Shown here: piece by piece, positions 16,355-24,445 of the stretch
How the letters are laid out: the number at the start of each line of letters is the position of its first letter
How positions within the stretch are numbered: position 1 is the stretch's first letter
Assembly: GCA_002841685.1 (NCBI GenBank)
Contig: PHAM01000016.1
Span: 1 to 34,104 of the forward strand
DNA: 34,104 nt
From: Elusimicrobia bacterium HGW-Elusimicrobia-2
GTDB lineage: Bacteria; CG03
Reading direction: 5' to 3'
The notes under the pieces: model-generated
What the model was told of the DNA's origin: nothing
Database searches by the model: none
What the model saw: the letters and a program-made list of their open reading frames with translations, nothing else
Translations under genes and position numbers: made by a program

Positions 16355-17289
16355 TGAGACAAGCCGCTGTCATAGATTCAGCATACAGGATAACCGGCGT
16401 CGCGCGCGAGGGCGGCATGGCTAAAATTTACCGCGCCATCAGGATCAAAGACAATAAATTCGTGGTCCTCAAAATACTGAAAGAGGAGTTCCGCCACGCC
16501 CCCGACGCTCTCGGCAGGCTCAACCACGAGGAAGAAATAGGGCTTCTCCTGAACCACCATAACATTGTAAATGTTTATCCTCATGAAGGCGAAAAATCTT
16601 TTCCCTACATCGTCATGGAATACGCTGACGGCGCGACACTGGCGGAATTCATAGAGAAACACAGGTGGCTCGTTGTTCCCAGCGCGCTAAAGATAATGAT
16701 GCAGCTGCTGGACGCGCTTGAATACATACACAGCATGGGCGTTATACATCAGGATCTGAAACCCGAAAACATAATCATGCTCCCGAAGGGAGGTATCAAG
16801 ATACTGGATTTCGGACTTTCTTATTATTCCCGCGCGACTTCCTCCGCGTGGAAAAACATGCTCTCAATAGGCGGCACACCCGCCTACACAAGTCCTCAGC
16901 GGCTCGCGGGGGATATTTCCAGAGACTGCGATGTTTTCGCCGCCGGCGTGATTTTGTATGAAATGCTGACGGGTTCTCTCCCCTACAAAGGCGAAGATCT
17001 TCTTTCTTTTTCACGCGGTGACTTGGCGAATTTAAAAGCTCCGAGGCCATCACTGGGTAATCCCTCAATACATCCACGGCTTGAAAACATCATCATGCGT
17101 GCCATCTCGCCGGATAAAAAAGACAGGTTTATGTCGTCCACGGCATTCGGTTACGCCCTGGCTCAGATCGCGAAAAAAAGCGTAAGCTATAAAAAGCGTG
17201 ACGTGGACTGGCTTCTCATCACTTTTCTGGTGCTGCTTTCCGCTGCCGCTTTTATAGGCTACCAGTTCTATATCCTGTTTCACGGATGA
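16354..17289 (+). CDS. membrane-anchored Ser/Thr protein kinase (Hanks-type)
   Basis: A 311-residue kinase. Residues about 10-275 form the catalytic domain: glycine loop 'AREGGMAKIYRA', ATP-binding lysine K40 in 'VVLKILKEE', catalytic loop 'VIHQDLKPENII' (D134), metal motif 'DFG' at 152-154 and activation segment ending 'GGTPAYTSPQRLAGD'. The usual HRD arginine is glutamine (H132-Q133-D134), so activation-loop control may differ. Residues about 286-308 are a transmembrane helix with almost nothing beyond it ('YILFHG'), so there is no external sensor domain, unlike PknB with PASTA repeats. It overlaps the phosphoesterase by one base and the TPR/HEAT gene by 4 bp. The neighbouring membrane protein with a periplasmic TPR part could supply the sensing or scaffold role (inference). 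Confidence 0.92.
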   Translation: MRQAAVIDSAYRITGVAREGGMAKIYRAIRIKDNKFVVLKILKEEFRHAPDALGRLNHEEEIGLLLNHHNIVNVYPHEGEKSFPYIVMEYADGATLAEFIEKHRWLVVPSALKIMMQLLDALEYIHSMGVIHQDLKPENIIMLPKGGIKILDFGLSYYSRATSSAWKNMLSIGGTPAYTSPQRLAGDISRDCDVFAAGVILYEMLTGSLPYKGEDLLSFSRGDLANLKAPRPSLGNPSIHPRLENIIMRAISPDKKDRFMSSTAFGYALAQIAKKSVSYKKRDVDWLLITFLVLLSAAAFIGYQFYILFHG

Positions 17290-18416
17290 AGCTTTTCCTG
17301 CTCGCTTTTCTATGCCTGTTAATATTACCTTATTCCGCTCGGGCTAATGATTTTACGCAAGCGGGCATTTCTTTCGCCCGCGGGGATTTCGAGGGAGCCG
17401 AAAAATTATTATCGGGCTATCTGACTCAGAATCCCGGCGATGAGAAGGCGAAAAAGCTATATCAGAGAGTGGCCGTCAAACTTTCAAAAGAAGCGCTCGA
17501 CTCGGGCGACGAGGATGCCGCCCGTAAATACGCCCAAAGAGCTTATGAGCTGAATCCCGATGACGAAACAACCGCGGCTCTTTACAAAGCCACGAGGGAA
17601 ATCAGGAAGGTGAAAGTGGAGCCGCGGGAAATTCAAAAACAGGAAATTGAAATGAAACGGCCTGTATATAAATCTTTTCCCACAGAACCCGCTGCGGCGC
17701 CCAAAATTGAATACAGGACCCGCACCGAATATCAAACCCGCACGGAATACAAAACAAAAGAGATCGTCCGTCAGGTGGCCCAGATACCGGAGTGGATATG
17801 GCTGAGCATAGCCTTTAACGCTTTTTTGGCTTTCGGGGCGTTTCTGGTTTACCGCTACAAAAAAGAATCGGGGAAGGATGTCTACGCGAAGTATGTCAGG
17901 GCTAAGATGATGCTAGCCAACGCTCTGAAATACGACCCCGAAATCGTGAAGAAACAGCTCGGCGCCGAAAGGGCGGCGGAATTATTCAAGCTCATCTCTC
18001 CTGAGAATATGCCGGAAGACATAAGCATCAAACTGGTTGAGAGTGGCCGGGCATTTACCGACATAAATCCGGTGCCGAGGCTTACGGCGGATGTGATAGA
18101 GTTGGCGGAAGTGTTCCTGGAAAAGCCGAAAGATGTGATAGAATTTATCAAGCCGTATCTTTATCACAAAGACAACCGTGTGCGGGGCAATGCCGTCAAG
18201 ATCATGTTCAAGCACAACAGCCCGCTCGCCCTGAAAGTCCTGAAAGAGATGGCCTCATCCGAAGACAGATGGCAGAAGATATCGGCTGCGTGGGTCTGCG
18301 GCCAGATGAAGACGCGCGAGGCCCAGAACATGCTTTCCGTTCTTGCCGCGGATGGCGATGCCGGCGTGGCGCTGGCCGCCGCGAAGCTTCTCAAAGAGGG
18401 GGGGGGAATAAAATGA
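17286..18416 (+). CDS. membrane protein with periplasmic TPR region and cytoplasmic HEAT repeats
   Basis: A 376-residue protein I cannot place in a named family. Residues 1-20 are a signal peptide ('LFLLAFLCLLILPYSARA'). Residues about 24-105 carry two TPR-like helical repeats ('GDFEGAEKLLSGYLTQNPGD', 'AARKYAQRAYELNPDD'). Residues about 106-165 are a charged linker with a near-perfect short repeat 'EYRTRTEYQTRTEYKTKE'. Residues about 168-190 are a transmembrane helix ('WIWLSIAFNAFLAFGAFLVY'). The rest (about 195-376) is a cytoplasmic helical domain ending in HEAT-like repeats ('KDNRVRGNAVKIMFKHN', 'RWQKISAAWVCGQM'). It overlaps the kinase gene by 4 bp, which suggests a joint function, possibly as receptor or scaffold for that kinase. 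A run of nine Gs at its 3' end precedes the dprA start. Confidence 0.8.
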   Translation: MKLFLLAFLCLLILPYSARANDFTQAGISFARGDFEGAEKLLSGYLTQNPGDEKAKKLYQRVAVKLSKEALDSGDEDAARKYAQRAYELNPDDETTAALYKATREIRKVKVEPREIQKQEIEMKRPVYKSFPTEPAAAPKIEYRTRTEYQTRTEYKTKEIVRQVAQIPEWIWLSIAFNAFLAFGAFLVYRYKKESGKDVYAKYVRAKMMLANALKYDPEIVKKQLGAERAAELFKLISPENMPEDISIKLVESGRAFTDINPVPRLTADVIELAEVFLEKPKDVIEFIKPYLYHKDNRVRGNAVKIMFKHNSPLALKVLKEMASSEDRWQKISAAWVCGQMKTREAQNMLSVLAADGDAGVALAAAKLLKEGGGIK

Positions 18417-19504
18417 TGAAAGAAAAAGACAGAAATAAATGGCTGGAGCTGTCGCTTTCCGAATCGCTCATCCAGTCGGATCTGACAGCGCTTTACAGGT
18501 ACAAATCCGATCCTTTCGAGCTCATGACTTTGGACAAAGAGGAGCTGGCGAACATAATAGGCAAGAAGGCTTTTTCTCTGGGCCGCGCCGTTTTTGATTA
18601 CGGGAAAGAGCTGAAGGCCATTGAGAAAGGCGCCACGCGCCTTGTTTTTCTTGAAGATGAGGAATACCCCGCGCTCTTAAAAGAAATAAACGATCCCCCT
18701 TTATTTTTGAGGGTGATGGGCGAGATACCGCGCCCGTCCGAGCGGATGATAGCGGTCGTGGGCACACGGCGCGCTTCCGCTTACGGGAAAAGGGTTTGTG
18801 AATATTTCAGCGCCGCCTTCTGCGAAATGGGTTTTGCCGTCGTCAGCGGGCTTGCCAGGGGCATAGACACAAAGGCGCATGAGACTGCTATAAAAAGCGG
18901 CGGGAAAACTGTCGCTGTGATAGGCGCCGGGCCGGATGTCATTTACCCGCCGGAAAACGAGCGCCTTGCCCGGGATATAGCCGAACACGGCGCTGTTGTC
19001 AGCGAATATCCAATGGGCACGCCGCCCGCGAAGATGAATTTCCCCTGGCGCAACAGGATCATAAGCGGGATGTCCTGCGCGGTGTTCGTGGCTGAGGCTC
19101 CGCAGAGATCGGGCACCCTCATCACGGCCTCTTACGCCGCGGAGCAGGGCAGGGATGTTTGGGCGGCGCCGGGCTGTATCTTTGAAAATAATTACAAAGG
19201 CTGCCACGCGCTCATCAAAGACGGCGCCAAGCTTGTGGAGTGCAAAGAAGACATCGCGGGTGAGCTTTCTTTTGAAGGATTTGAGCAGACGGAAAAAACA
19301 TCGCAGGTCCGGGTGCCCGAAAAGCCTTTTTCCGACGAGGAAGAAAAGATCTACGCCGTAATAGGATGGCATCCCGTGAGCCTCGATACGATAAAGAGGG
19401 AAGCGGCGCTGGACATTTCAAAAATCTTCAGAGTCTTGACAAATCTTCAGATAAATGGATTTATTGATAATTCTGCGGGCGGAAAATTCGTAAGAAAAAA
19501 ATAA
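18413..19504 (+). CDS. dprA: DNA processing protein DprA (Smf)
   Basis: DprA binds incoming single-stranded DNA during transformation and loads RecA. It is also found in many bacteria without known competence. I take the ATG at 18413 (ATGA overlap with the upstream stop, or the next ATG at 18416), giving about 363 residues; the ORF-track start at 18269 runs through the preceding gene in another frame. An N-terminal helical domain (residues about 5-90) is followed by the Rossmann-like core: 'MIAVVGTRRASAYGKRV', 'VVSGLARGIDTKAHETAI', 'VIGAGPDVIYPPENERL', 'VSEYPMGTPP', 'FPWRNRIISGMS' and 'QRSGTLITASYAAEQGRDV'. A C-terminal winged-helix domain ('SLDTIKREAALDISKIFRVL') is present. The G-rich stretch GAGGGGGGGGG upstream serves as ribosome site. 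It is followed by topA, a common arrangement. Confidence 0.95.
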   Translation: MMKEKDRNKWLELSLSESLIQSDLTALYRYKSDPFELMTLDKEELANIIGKKAFSLGRAVFDYGKELKAIEKGATRLVFLEDEEYPALLKEINDPPLFLRVMGEIPRPSERMIAVVGTRRASAYGKRVCEYFSAAFCEMGFAVVSGLARGIDTKAHETAIKSGGKTVAVIGAGPDVIYPPENERLARDIAEHGAVVSEYPMGTPPAKMNFPWRNRIISGMSCAVFVAEAPQRSGTLITASYAAEQGRDVWAAPGCIFENNYKGCHALIKDGAKLVECKEDIAGELSFEGFEQTEKTSQVRVPEKPFSDEEEKIYAVIGWHPVSLDTIKREAALDISKIFRVLTNLQINGFIDNSAGGKFVRKK

Positions 19505-19521
19505 AAAACAGTGAGGAGCGC

Positions 19522-21546
19522 ATGAAAAAACATCTGGTAATAGTGGAGTCACCGACGAAAGCGAAGACAATAAAGAATTTCCTTAGCGCGGAATACACGA
19601 TAATGTCATCCATGGGCCACATCAGGGACCTTCCGAAGAAAGTGCTGGGAGTGGATATAAAAAACGGTTTCAAGAGTTCTTATGGCGTGATACCGGCAAA
19701 GAAGAAACTGGTCGCGAAGCTCAAGGAAGCCTATAAGGACTGCGACCTTGTTTATCTGGCGACCGACGGGGACAGGGAGGGCGAGGGTATAGCCTGGCAC
19801 GTGAAGGAGATCCTTCACATACCGGACGATAAAACCCGCCGGACGGTGTTTCATGAGATAACCTCCGAGGCGATAAAACAAGCTTTCAAAAAACCCGTCA
19901 AACTGAACATGGATCTCGTTAAAGCATACCGCGTGCGCCGGGCCCTGGACAGGATAGTGGGTTACAAGATAAGCCCCATACTGTGGAAAAAAATAGCGTC
20001 CGGCCTTTCCGCCGGCCGTGTGCAGTCGCCCGCCCTCAAGCTCATCGTTGAGAGGGAAAAAGAGATAAGGGCTTTTGAGCCCGTCACTTACTGGAAAGTC
20101 GCCGGGGATTTTAAGACCTCCGGCGGTACGCTCCGGGCGGATCTTGTCAAAGCCAAAGGCGAGGCGATCAAAGACGAGCGCGTGAGCGATGAGAGCATAC
20201 TCAAAGACATAGAAAAACTGAAAGGCGCGGATTTCAGCGTGAAAAAAAATGATATCACGGAAAAGAAGATATCGCCGCCGCACCCTTTTACGACCTCAAC
20301 ACTGCAGCAGCAGGCGAACACCGTCCTGGGATTTTCTTCACGCCGGACCATGATCGTCGCCCAGCAGCTTTATGAGGGAATAGACCTTCCCGAAGGCCGC
20401 ACGGGCCTCATCACTTATATGAGGACGGATTCGGTAGCGGTCGCCAAGCAGGCGCAGGCAGAGGCGAGAAAACTGATAGAGAGCCGTTACGGAAAATCTT
20501 TTCTTCCCGCGAAAATTCCGGTTTACAAGACAAAATCAGCCCATTCCCAGGAAGCTCACGAAGCTATAAGGCCGGTCAAAGTGGATATAATCCCGGAAAA
20601 TATAGAGGATAACCTCAGCCCCGAGCAGTTCAAGCTCTATCATCTCATATGGCAGCGTTTTATGGCGTCCCAGATGAACCAGGCGCTCTCTGTCACGCAC
20701 AGTGTCCGTCTGGAAAAGGATTCTTATGCCTTCAAAGCTGTGACGAGCGTTTTGAAAGACGACGGTTTTCTCGCCCTTTACAGCGAAAGGATATCCGCCG
20801 ACAGGGAAGCCCGTGGCCTTTTTGAATTCATGGAAAAACTCGCCGTCGCCAGCTCCGCACTCCTGAAAGAGATAGAAACGAGCGAGCATCAGACCTTACC
20901 CCCGCCGCATTATAACGAGGCTTCGCTGGTTAAGACGCTCGAGGCCAAGGGCATAGGACGCCCCTCGACCTATGTTTCCATAATTGAAACGCTCCTCAGG
21001 AGAAAGTATGTCGTGCGCAACAAGAGGCAGCTGCTTTTACAGGACATAGGGGAAGTGGTGTCGGATGTGCTGGAAAAACATTTTCCTCTTATAACGGATT
21101 ACGAATTCACTTCCAAACTTGAATCCATGCTGGATGATGTGGCGGACGCGAAGATCGGCGAGAAAGAGGTGCTGGAGAATTTCTACAAGGAATTTGAGGT
21201 ACTGCTTGAAAAAGCCAAGACGGATATGGAGACGCTGAAAAAGGTGACGGACAGAAAATGCCCGTGGTGCGGGACAAACCTTGTAGAAAAATATTCGGCG
21301 AACGGTAAATTTCTTTATTGCGGCGCGGGTTACAAGGCCTGCGTTTACAGGGTTTATTTTACCGAAGACGGAGGAGAGCTCCTGCCCGAGAAGAAATTCT
21401 GTCCCAAATGCGCCAAGACCATGGTTTTGCGCGTCGCCCGCCGCGGCCCCTTTTACGCATGCAGCGGTTTTCCTTCCTGTAAGAGCATAATACCTTACGG
21501 GGAAGAGAAAAAACACGCGGAAAGCGAGCCGAATGAAAGCGACTGA
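19522..21546 (+). CDS. topA: DNA topoisomerase I (type IA)
   Basis: The enzyme relaxes negatively supercoiled DNA. It is 674 residues long, shorter than the E. coli protein because it has only two C-terminal zinc ribbons. The TOPRIM domain starts 'LVIVESPTKAKTIKNFL' and contains 'DGDREGEGIAWHVKEIL'. The core has 'RRALDRIVGYKISPILWKKI' and 'GLSAGRVQSPAL'. The catalytic tyrosine is Y299 in 'GLITYMRTDSVAV', followed by 'QEAHEAIRPV' and 'TLEAKGIGRPSTYVSIIETL'. The zinc ribbons are 'CPWCGTNLVEK...CGAGYKAC' and 'CPKCAKTMVLRV...CSGFPSCK'. The ATG at 19522 has ribosome site GAGGAG. Its 3' end overlaps the recombinase gene by 14 bp. The dprA-topA-xer order is well known in bacteria. Confidence 0.97.
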   Translation: MKKHLVIVESPTKAKTIKNFLSAEYTIMSSMGHIRDLPKKVLGVDIKNGFKSSYGVIPAKKKLVAKLKEAYKDCDLVYLATDGDREGEGIAWHVKEILHIPDDKTRRTVFHEITSEAIKQAFKKPVKLNMDLVKAYRVRRALDRIVGYKISPILWKKIASGLSAGRVQSPALKLIVEREKEIRAFEPVTYWKVAGDFKTSGGTLRADLVKAKGEAIKDERVSDESILKDIEKLKGADFSVKKNDITEKKISPPHPFTTSTLQQQANTVLGFSSRRTMIVAQQLYEGIDLPEGRTGLITYMRTDSVAVAKQAQAEARKLIESRYGKSFLPAKIPVYKTKSAHSQEAHEAIRPVKVDIIPENIEDNLSPEQFKLYHLIWQRFMASQMNQALSVTHSVRLEKDSYAFKAVTSVLKDDGFLALYSERISADREARGLFEFMEKLAVASSALLKEIETSEHQTLPPPHYNEASLVKTLEAKGIGRPSTYVSIIETLLRRKYVVRNKRQLLLQDIGEVVSDVLEKHFPLITDYEFTSKLESMLDDVADAKIGEKEVLENFYKEFEVLLEKAKTDMETLKKVTDRKCPWCGTNLVEKYSANGKFLYCGAGYKACVYRVYFTEDGGELLPEKKFCPKCAKTMVLRVARRGPFYACSGFPSCKSIIPYGEEKKHAESEPNESD

Positions 21547-22456
21547 AAGCTTCATCTTTTTAAAGGAATTCGAGTCATATCTTGAGTCGGAAAGAAATTA
21601 TTCGCCCAACACCATCAGGGCTTACAGAAAAGACATCGGAGGTTTCCTTGATTACGCGCGCGAGAAGAAGCTTGATATAGCGTCCCTTGAAAGAAGGCAG
21701 ATAAGGGCTTTTATAACCCGCGCGAGAGAAGGCCTCTGCCCCGACGCCTGCCTCGCCGGTAGGCGGGGATGCAACATTTCGGCAGTGTCCATCGGCAGGA
21801 TGCTATCGTCCATCAGATCTTTTTTCCGGTTTCTCATCACCGAGAGCGTTATGGAGGAGAATCCCTTTTTCGGCGTGTCTGTGCCGGGAAGGATCAAAAA
21901 GATACCGACGGTGCTGGAAGAGAATGAAATGAACGCGCTGCTGGATGCGCCGGATGTGAATTCACCGAGAGGCATCAGGGACAGGGCGATACTTGAACTG
22001 CTCTATTCAACCGGAATGCGCGTGGGTGAGCTGACGGCTCTCAAGATATCAGATATTGATGTGTGGAGTTCCACCGCGAAGGTGACGGGCAAGGGCAGCC
22101 GCCAGAGATTCTGCTACATAAACGACAGCGCTGTTGAGGCCGTAGAACGCTATCTTGAAAGAAGGCCGCCCAAACCGGAAGCGCTTTTTCTCAACAAAAA
22201 CGGCACGGGCCTGTCGGCGGTGTCTATCCGCAGCATACTCAACAAGCACATGAACAAGGCCGCGATCTTAAAGCATGTCAGCCCCCACAGCATCAGGCAC
22301 AGCTTCGCCACGATAATGCTCTCGCGGGGCTGCGATCTGCGCTCAATACAGGAGTTTCTCGGACACAAGGATATTTCAACGACGCAGATATACACGCACA
22401 TCTCAGCCAAAAGGTTAAAGGACGTATATGACAGAACCCACCCCAGAGCTAAATAA
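21533..22456 (+). CDS. xerC: tyrosine recombinase XerC/XerD type, with small Cys-containing insertion
   Basis: A 307-residue tyrosine recombinase, most likely for chromosome dimer resolution. The N-terminal SAM-like domain (about 8-115) contains 'LESERNYSPNTIRAYRKDI'. The catalytic domain has all six active-site residues: R163 in 'GMRVGEL', K187 in 'TGKGSRQR', H252 and R255 in 'HSIRHSFA', H278 in 'LGHKDIS' and nucleophile Y287 in 'TQIYTHI'. Unusual is a segment at about 67-81 ('GLCPDACLAGRRGCNIS') with three cysteines, in the loop between two N-terminal helices, where typical XerC is shorter. The gene follows topA with an overlap, a position normally occupied by xerC, hence the symbol; XerD or a single-Xer system cannot be excluded. 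It overlaps thpR by 29 bp. Confidence 0.92.
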   Translation: MKATESFIFLKEFESYLESERNYSPNTIRAYRKDIGGFLDYAREKKLDIASLERRQIRAFITRAREGLCPDACLAGRRGCNISAVSIGRMLSSIRSFFRFLITESVMEENPFFGVSVPGRIKKIPTVLEENEMNALLDAPDVNSPRGIRDRAILELLYSTGMRVGELTALKISDIDVWSSTAKVTGKGSRQRFCYINDSAVEAVERYLERRPPKPEALFLNKNGTGLSAVSIRSILNKHMNKAAILKHVSPHSIRHSFATIMLSRGCDLRSIQEFLGHKDISTTQIYTHISAKRLKDVYDRTHPRAK

Positions 22457-23012
22457 AACGCCGGTCAGATATTTTATCGCCGTGAAACTGAGCGATGAGG
22501 CGAAGAAAGAGATCAGAAATGTTTTCGGTCAGGTGTCCGCAAATATCAACGGAAGGATCGTGAAGGACGATGGCTTGCATCTCACATTGAAATTCCTCGG
22601 CGAACTGAGCGAAGAAAAGATAGAAACCGCAAAGAAGATAATCAGCGGAGCCTGCTCGGAATTCCCTCTCTTTCAGGTCTCGCTTGGGAAAACGGGTTCT
22701 TTCCCGGCCAAAAAACCTAAAGTGTTGTGGGCGGGCGTGAGAAAAGGCAGGGACGAGCTCGCCGCCATAAGCAAGTTTGTATCAGGGCGCGCGAAGGATT
22801 CTCTCGGCATCCCGAAAGACAGCAAGGAATTTATACCGCACATAACTCTCTGCCGCCTCAGCGGCAAGAACGTGCCCGAAGACTTTTACTCGCTGAGATT
22901 CATCGCCTCTTTCAGGGCGGCGAAACTCTTTCTTATAAGGAGCGAACTTCATCTTTCCGGCGCGGTTTACCGGGATGTTTTTTCCGCCGAATTCAAAACG
23001 AATAATAGCTGA
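22428..23012 (+). CDS. thpR: RNA 2',3'-cyclic phosphodiesterase (2H family)
   Basis: A 194-residue member of the 2H phosphoesterase family, formerly called LigT or 2'-5' RNA ligase. It opens 2',3'-cyclic phosphate ends of RNA. Both catalytic HxT motifs are present: H51-L-T53 in 'DDGLHLTLKFLGEL' and H138-I-T140 in 'FIPHITLCRL', at the usual spacing. The N-terminal 'VRYFIAVKLSDEAKKEI' and the segment 'LGKTGSFPAKKPKVLWAGV' are family-typical. The ATG at 22428 with nearby ribosome site AAAGG lies inside the 3' end of the xer gene. It ends the ten-gene run that began with the DedA gene. Bacterial function beyond RNA end processing is unclear. Confidence 0.93.
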   Translation: MTEPTPELNKTPVRYFIAVKLSDEAKKEIRNVFGQVSANINGRIVKDDGLHLTLKFLGELSEEKIETAKKIISGACSEFPLFQVSLGKTGSFPAKKPKVLWAGVRKGRDELAAISKFVSGRAKDSLGIPKDSKEFIPHITLCRLSGKNVPEDFYSLRFIASFRAAKLFLIRSELHLSGAVYRDVFSAEFKTNNS

Positions 23013-23021
23013 TTCTCTATA

Positions 23022-23042
23022 CAGACGGGGACAGTCCCTCTG
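23022..23042. repeat. short GTCCC-type palindrome fragment
   Basis: The sequence 'ACGGGGACAGTCCCTCTGAA' contains GGGAC/GTCCC separated by one base, like the other dispersed palindromes in this window. It sits 10 bp after the thpR stop. The rest of this 203-bp gap holds only a weak promoter candidate for the next gene. Confidence 0.5.
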
Positions 23043-23152
23043 AAATTTTGCTATACAGCACCCTTGATATTTCGAAGCCGGGCTTTGAGATTTCAATGAA
23101 GCCGCGCAAAAGCTATTCGCCCTGAAGCGCGCAGTCACTCATCGGAGGTAAA

Positions 23153-23182
23153 TTGACGGGTAAGGCCTAAATATGATAGTCT
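23153..23182 (+). promoter_or_regulatory. weak promoter candidate for the amidohydrolase gene
   Basis: TTGACG (23153-23158) and TAGTCT (23177-23182) are separated by 18 bp, about 33 bp before the start codon. The -35 is good and the -10 poor; an alternative TATGAT overlaps it. Support is limited. Confidence 0.35.
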
Positions 23183-23215
23183 TAATCCCTGAATTTGAAG
23201 AAATAGGAGGTTTTC

Positions 23216-24445
23216 ATGGAACTTTTGATTAAAAATGCTCAGCTTAGAAAACGGAAAGGCCTTGTGGACATTGCCGTTGATAAGGGAAAAATCGTTAAAA
23301 TCGCCAAAGGCATCAAAGCCAAAGCCGCCAAAGTCATAGACGCGCTCGGAAATCTTGTGACGGAACCCTTCTGCAACGCTCATCTTCATCTTTGCAAAGT
23401 CTGGACTCTGCAGATGATGGACGAAAAAGCCCTGAAAGATTATCACGGCTCCGATATGGGAAAAGCCATGTCGGCGATTGAGCTTGCCGCCAGGGTCAAG
23501 GAAAACTACGACGAGAAATGGATAATAAAGAATGTCAGAAAAGCCGTGGAGATGGCCATGAAATACGGCAATCTTCACATAAGAGCTTTCGCGGATGTGG
23601 ATTCCAAGGCAAAACTTGAGGGGGTGAAAGCTCTCATCAAAGCGAGAGAAGAGTACAAAGGCCTTGTGGACATACAGGTCGTAGCTTTCCCTCAGGACGG
23701 AGTTATAAGAGATCCCGGCGCGGAAGAGCTTGTCAAAAAAGCAATGGCACTCGGCGCTGATATCGTCGGCGGAATCCCGTGGATAGAATATACGGAAGCG
23801 GACGAACTCGCGCACATACAGAAGATGATGGCCATAGCGAGAAAATATAACAAGGATGTTTCAATGCTCGTGGACGACGCCGGGGATGCAACGCTCAAAA
23901 CCCTTGAGATGTACGCCGTGGAGGCCATCAAGACCGGCTGGACGGGGCGCTGTCTTGCCCAGCACGCGAGGGCGATGTGTCTGTACCCGAAACCTTATTT
24001 TCAGAAAGTCGTGGCGCTGCTAAAAAAAGCGAAGCTTGGTATTGTGACGGATCCTCACACGGGGCCGCTGCACGCGCGGGTGGGCGAACTTCTTGAGGAA
24101 GGCGCTCTGGTGTGCATAGGCCAGGACGACATTTCCGACGCCTATTATCCTTACGGCAGGAACAACATGCTTGAAGTCGCGTTTATGGCGTCACACCTTT
24201 TGTGGATGACGGGCGCCGATGATATGGAAACGCTTTATGACATGATCACGGTCAACGGCGCGAAAGCCATGAATGTGAAGAATTACGGAATCAAAGAGGG
24301 CAATCCCGCCAGCTTCCTCGTTCTCGGCGTTGACAGCGTCCTTGAAGCTTTCCGCGGTCAGGAAGCTCCCGCCTGCGTGATAAACGGCGGCAAGGTCATA
24401 GCCGAAACGAAAAGCGTTACCAAAATATACGGGGTCAGGTCTTGA
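23216..24445 (+). CDS. CodA-like amidohydrolase with altered metal site
   Basis: A 409-residue amidohydrolase-superfamily protein closest in pattern to cytosine deaminase CodA. Matches include the metal motif 'NAHLHLCK' (H56, H58), 'VVAFPQDG' (Q160, substrate loop), 'LAQHARAM' (H250, equivalent to CodA His246) and 'CIGQDDISDAYYPYGRNNML', which mirrors CodA 'GHDDVFDPWYPLGTANML' (Asp313 equivalent D304). The fourth region is odd: CodA 'HCDEIDD' corresponds best to 'LVDDAGD' (218-224), so the metal-binding histidine is leucine and the catalytic glutamate is aspartate. True cytosine deaminase activity is therefore doubtful. Strong ribosome site AGGAGG. The 3' end runs into the 24-bp inverted repeat. 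The adjacent molybdenum hydroxylase genes suggest a role in N-heterocycle metabolism (inference). Confidence 0.8.
   Translation: MELLIKNAQLRKRKGLVDIAVDKGKIVKIAKGIKAKAAKVIDALGNLVTEPFCNAHLHLCKVWTLQMMDEKALKDYHGSDMGKAMSAIELAARVKENYDEKWIIKNVRKAVEMAMKYGNLHIRAFADVDSKAKLEGVKALIKAREEYKGLVDIQVVAFPQDGVIRDPGAEELVKKAMALGADIVGGIPWIEYTEADELAHIQKMMAIARKYNKDVSMLVDDAGDATLKTLEMYAVEAIKTGWTGRCLAQHARAMCLYPKPYFQKVVALLKKAKLGIVTDPHTGPLHARVGELLEEGALVCIGQDDISDAYYPYGRNNMLEVAFMASHLLWMTGADDMETLYDMITVNGAKAMNVKNYGIKEGNPASFLVLGVDSVLEAFRGQEAPACVINGGKVIAETKSVTKIYGVRS

Noticed and set aside
17709-17762. DNA tandem repeat in the TPR/HEAT gene linker
   Set aside because: The protein repeat 'EYRTRTEYQTRTEYKTK' is real but short and in frame; it is a linker feature and not a separate element.
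18269-18412. Upstream extension of the dprA ORF
   Set aside because: It overlaps the HEAT-repeat coding region in another frame and reads as Arg/Gly-rich nonsense; the family sequence begins after the ATG pair at 18413.
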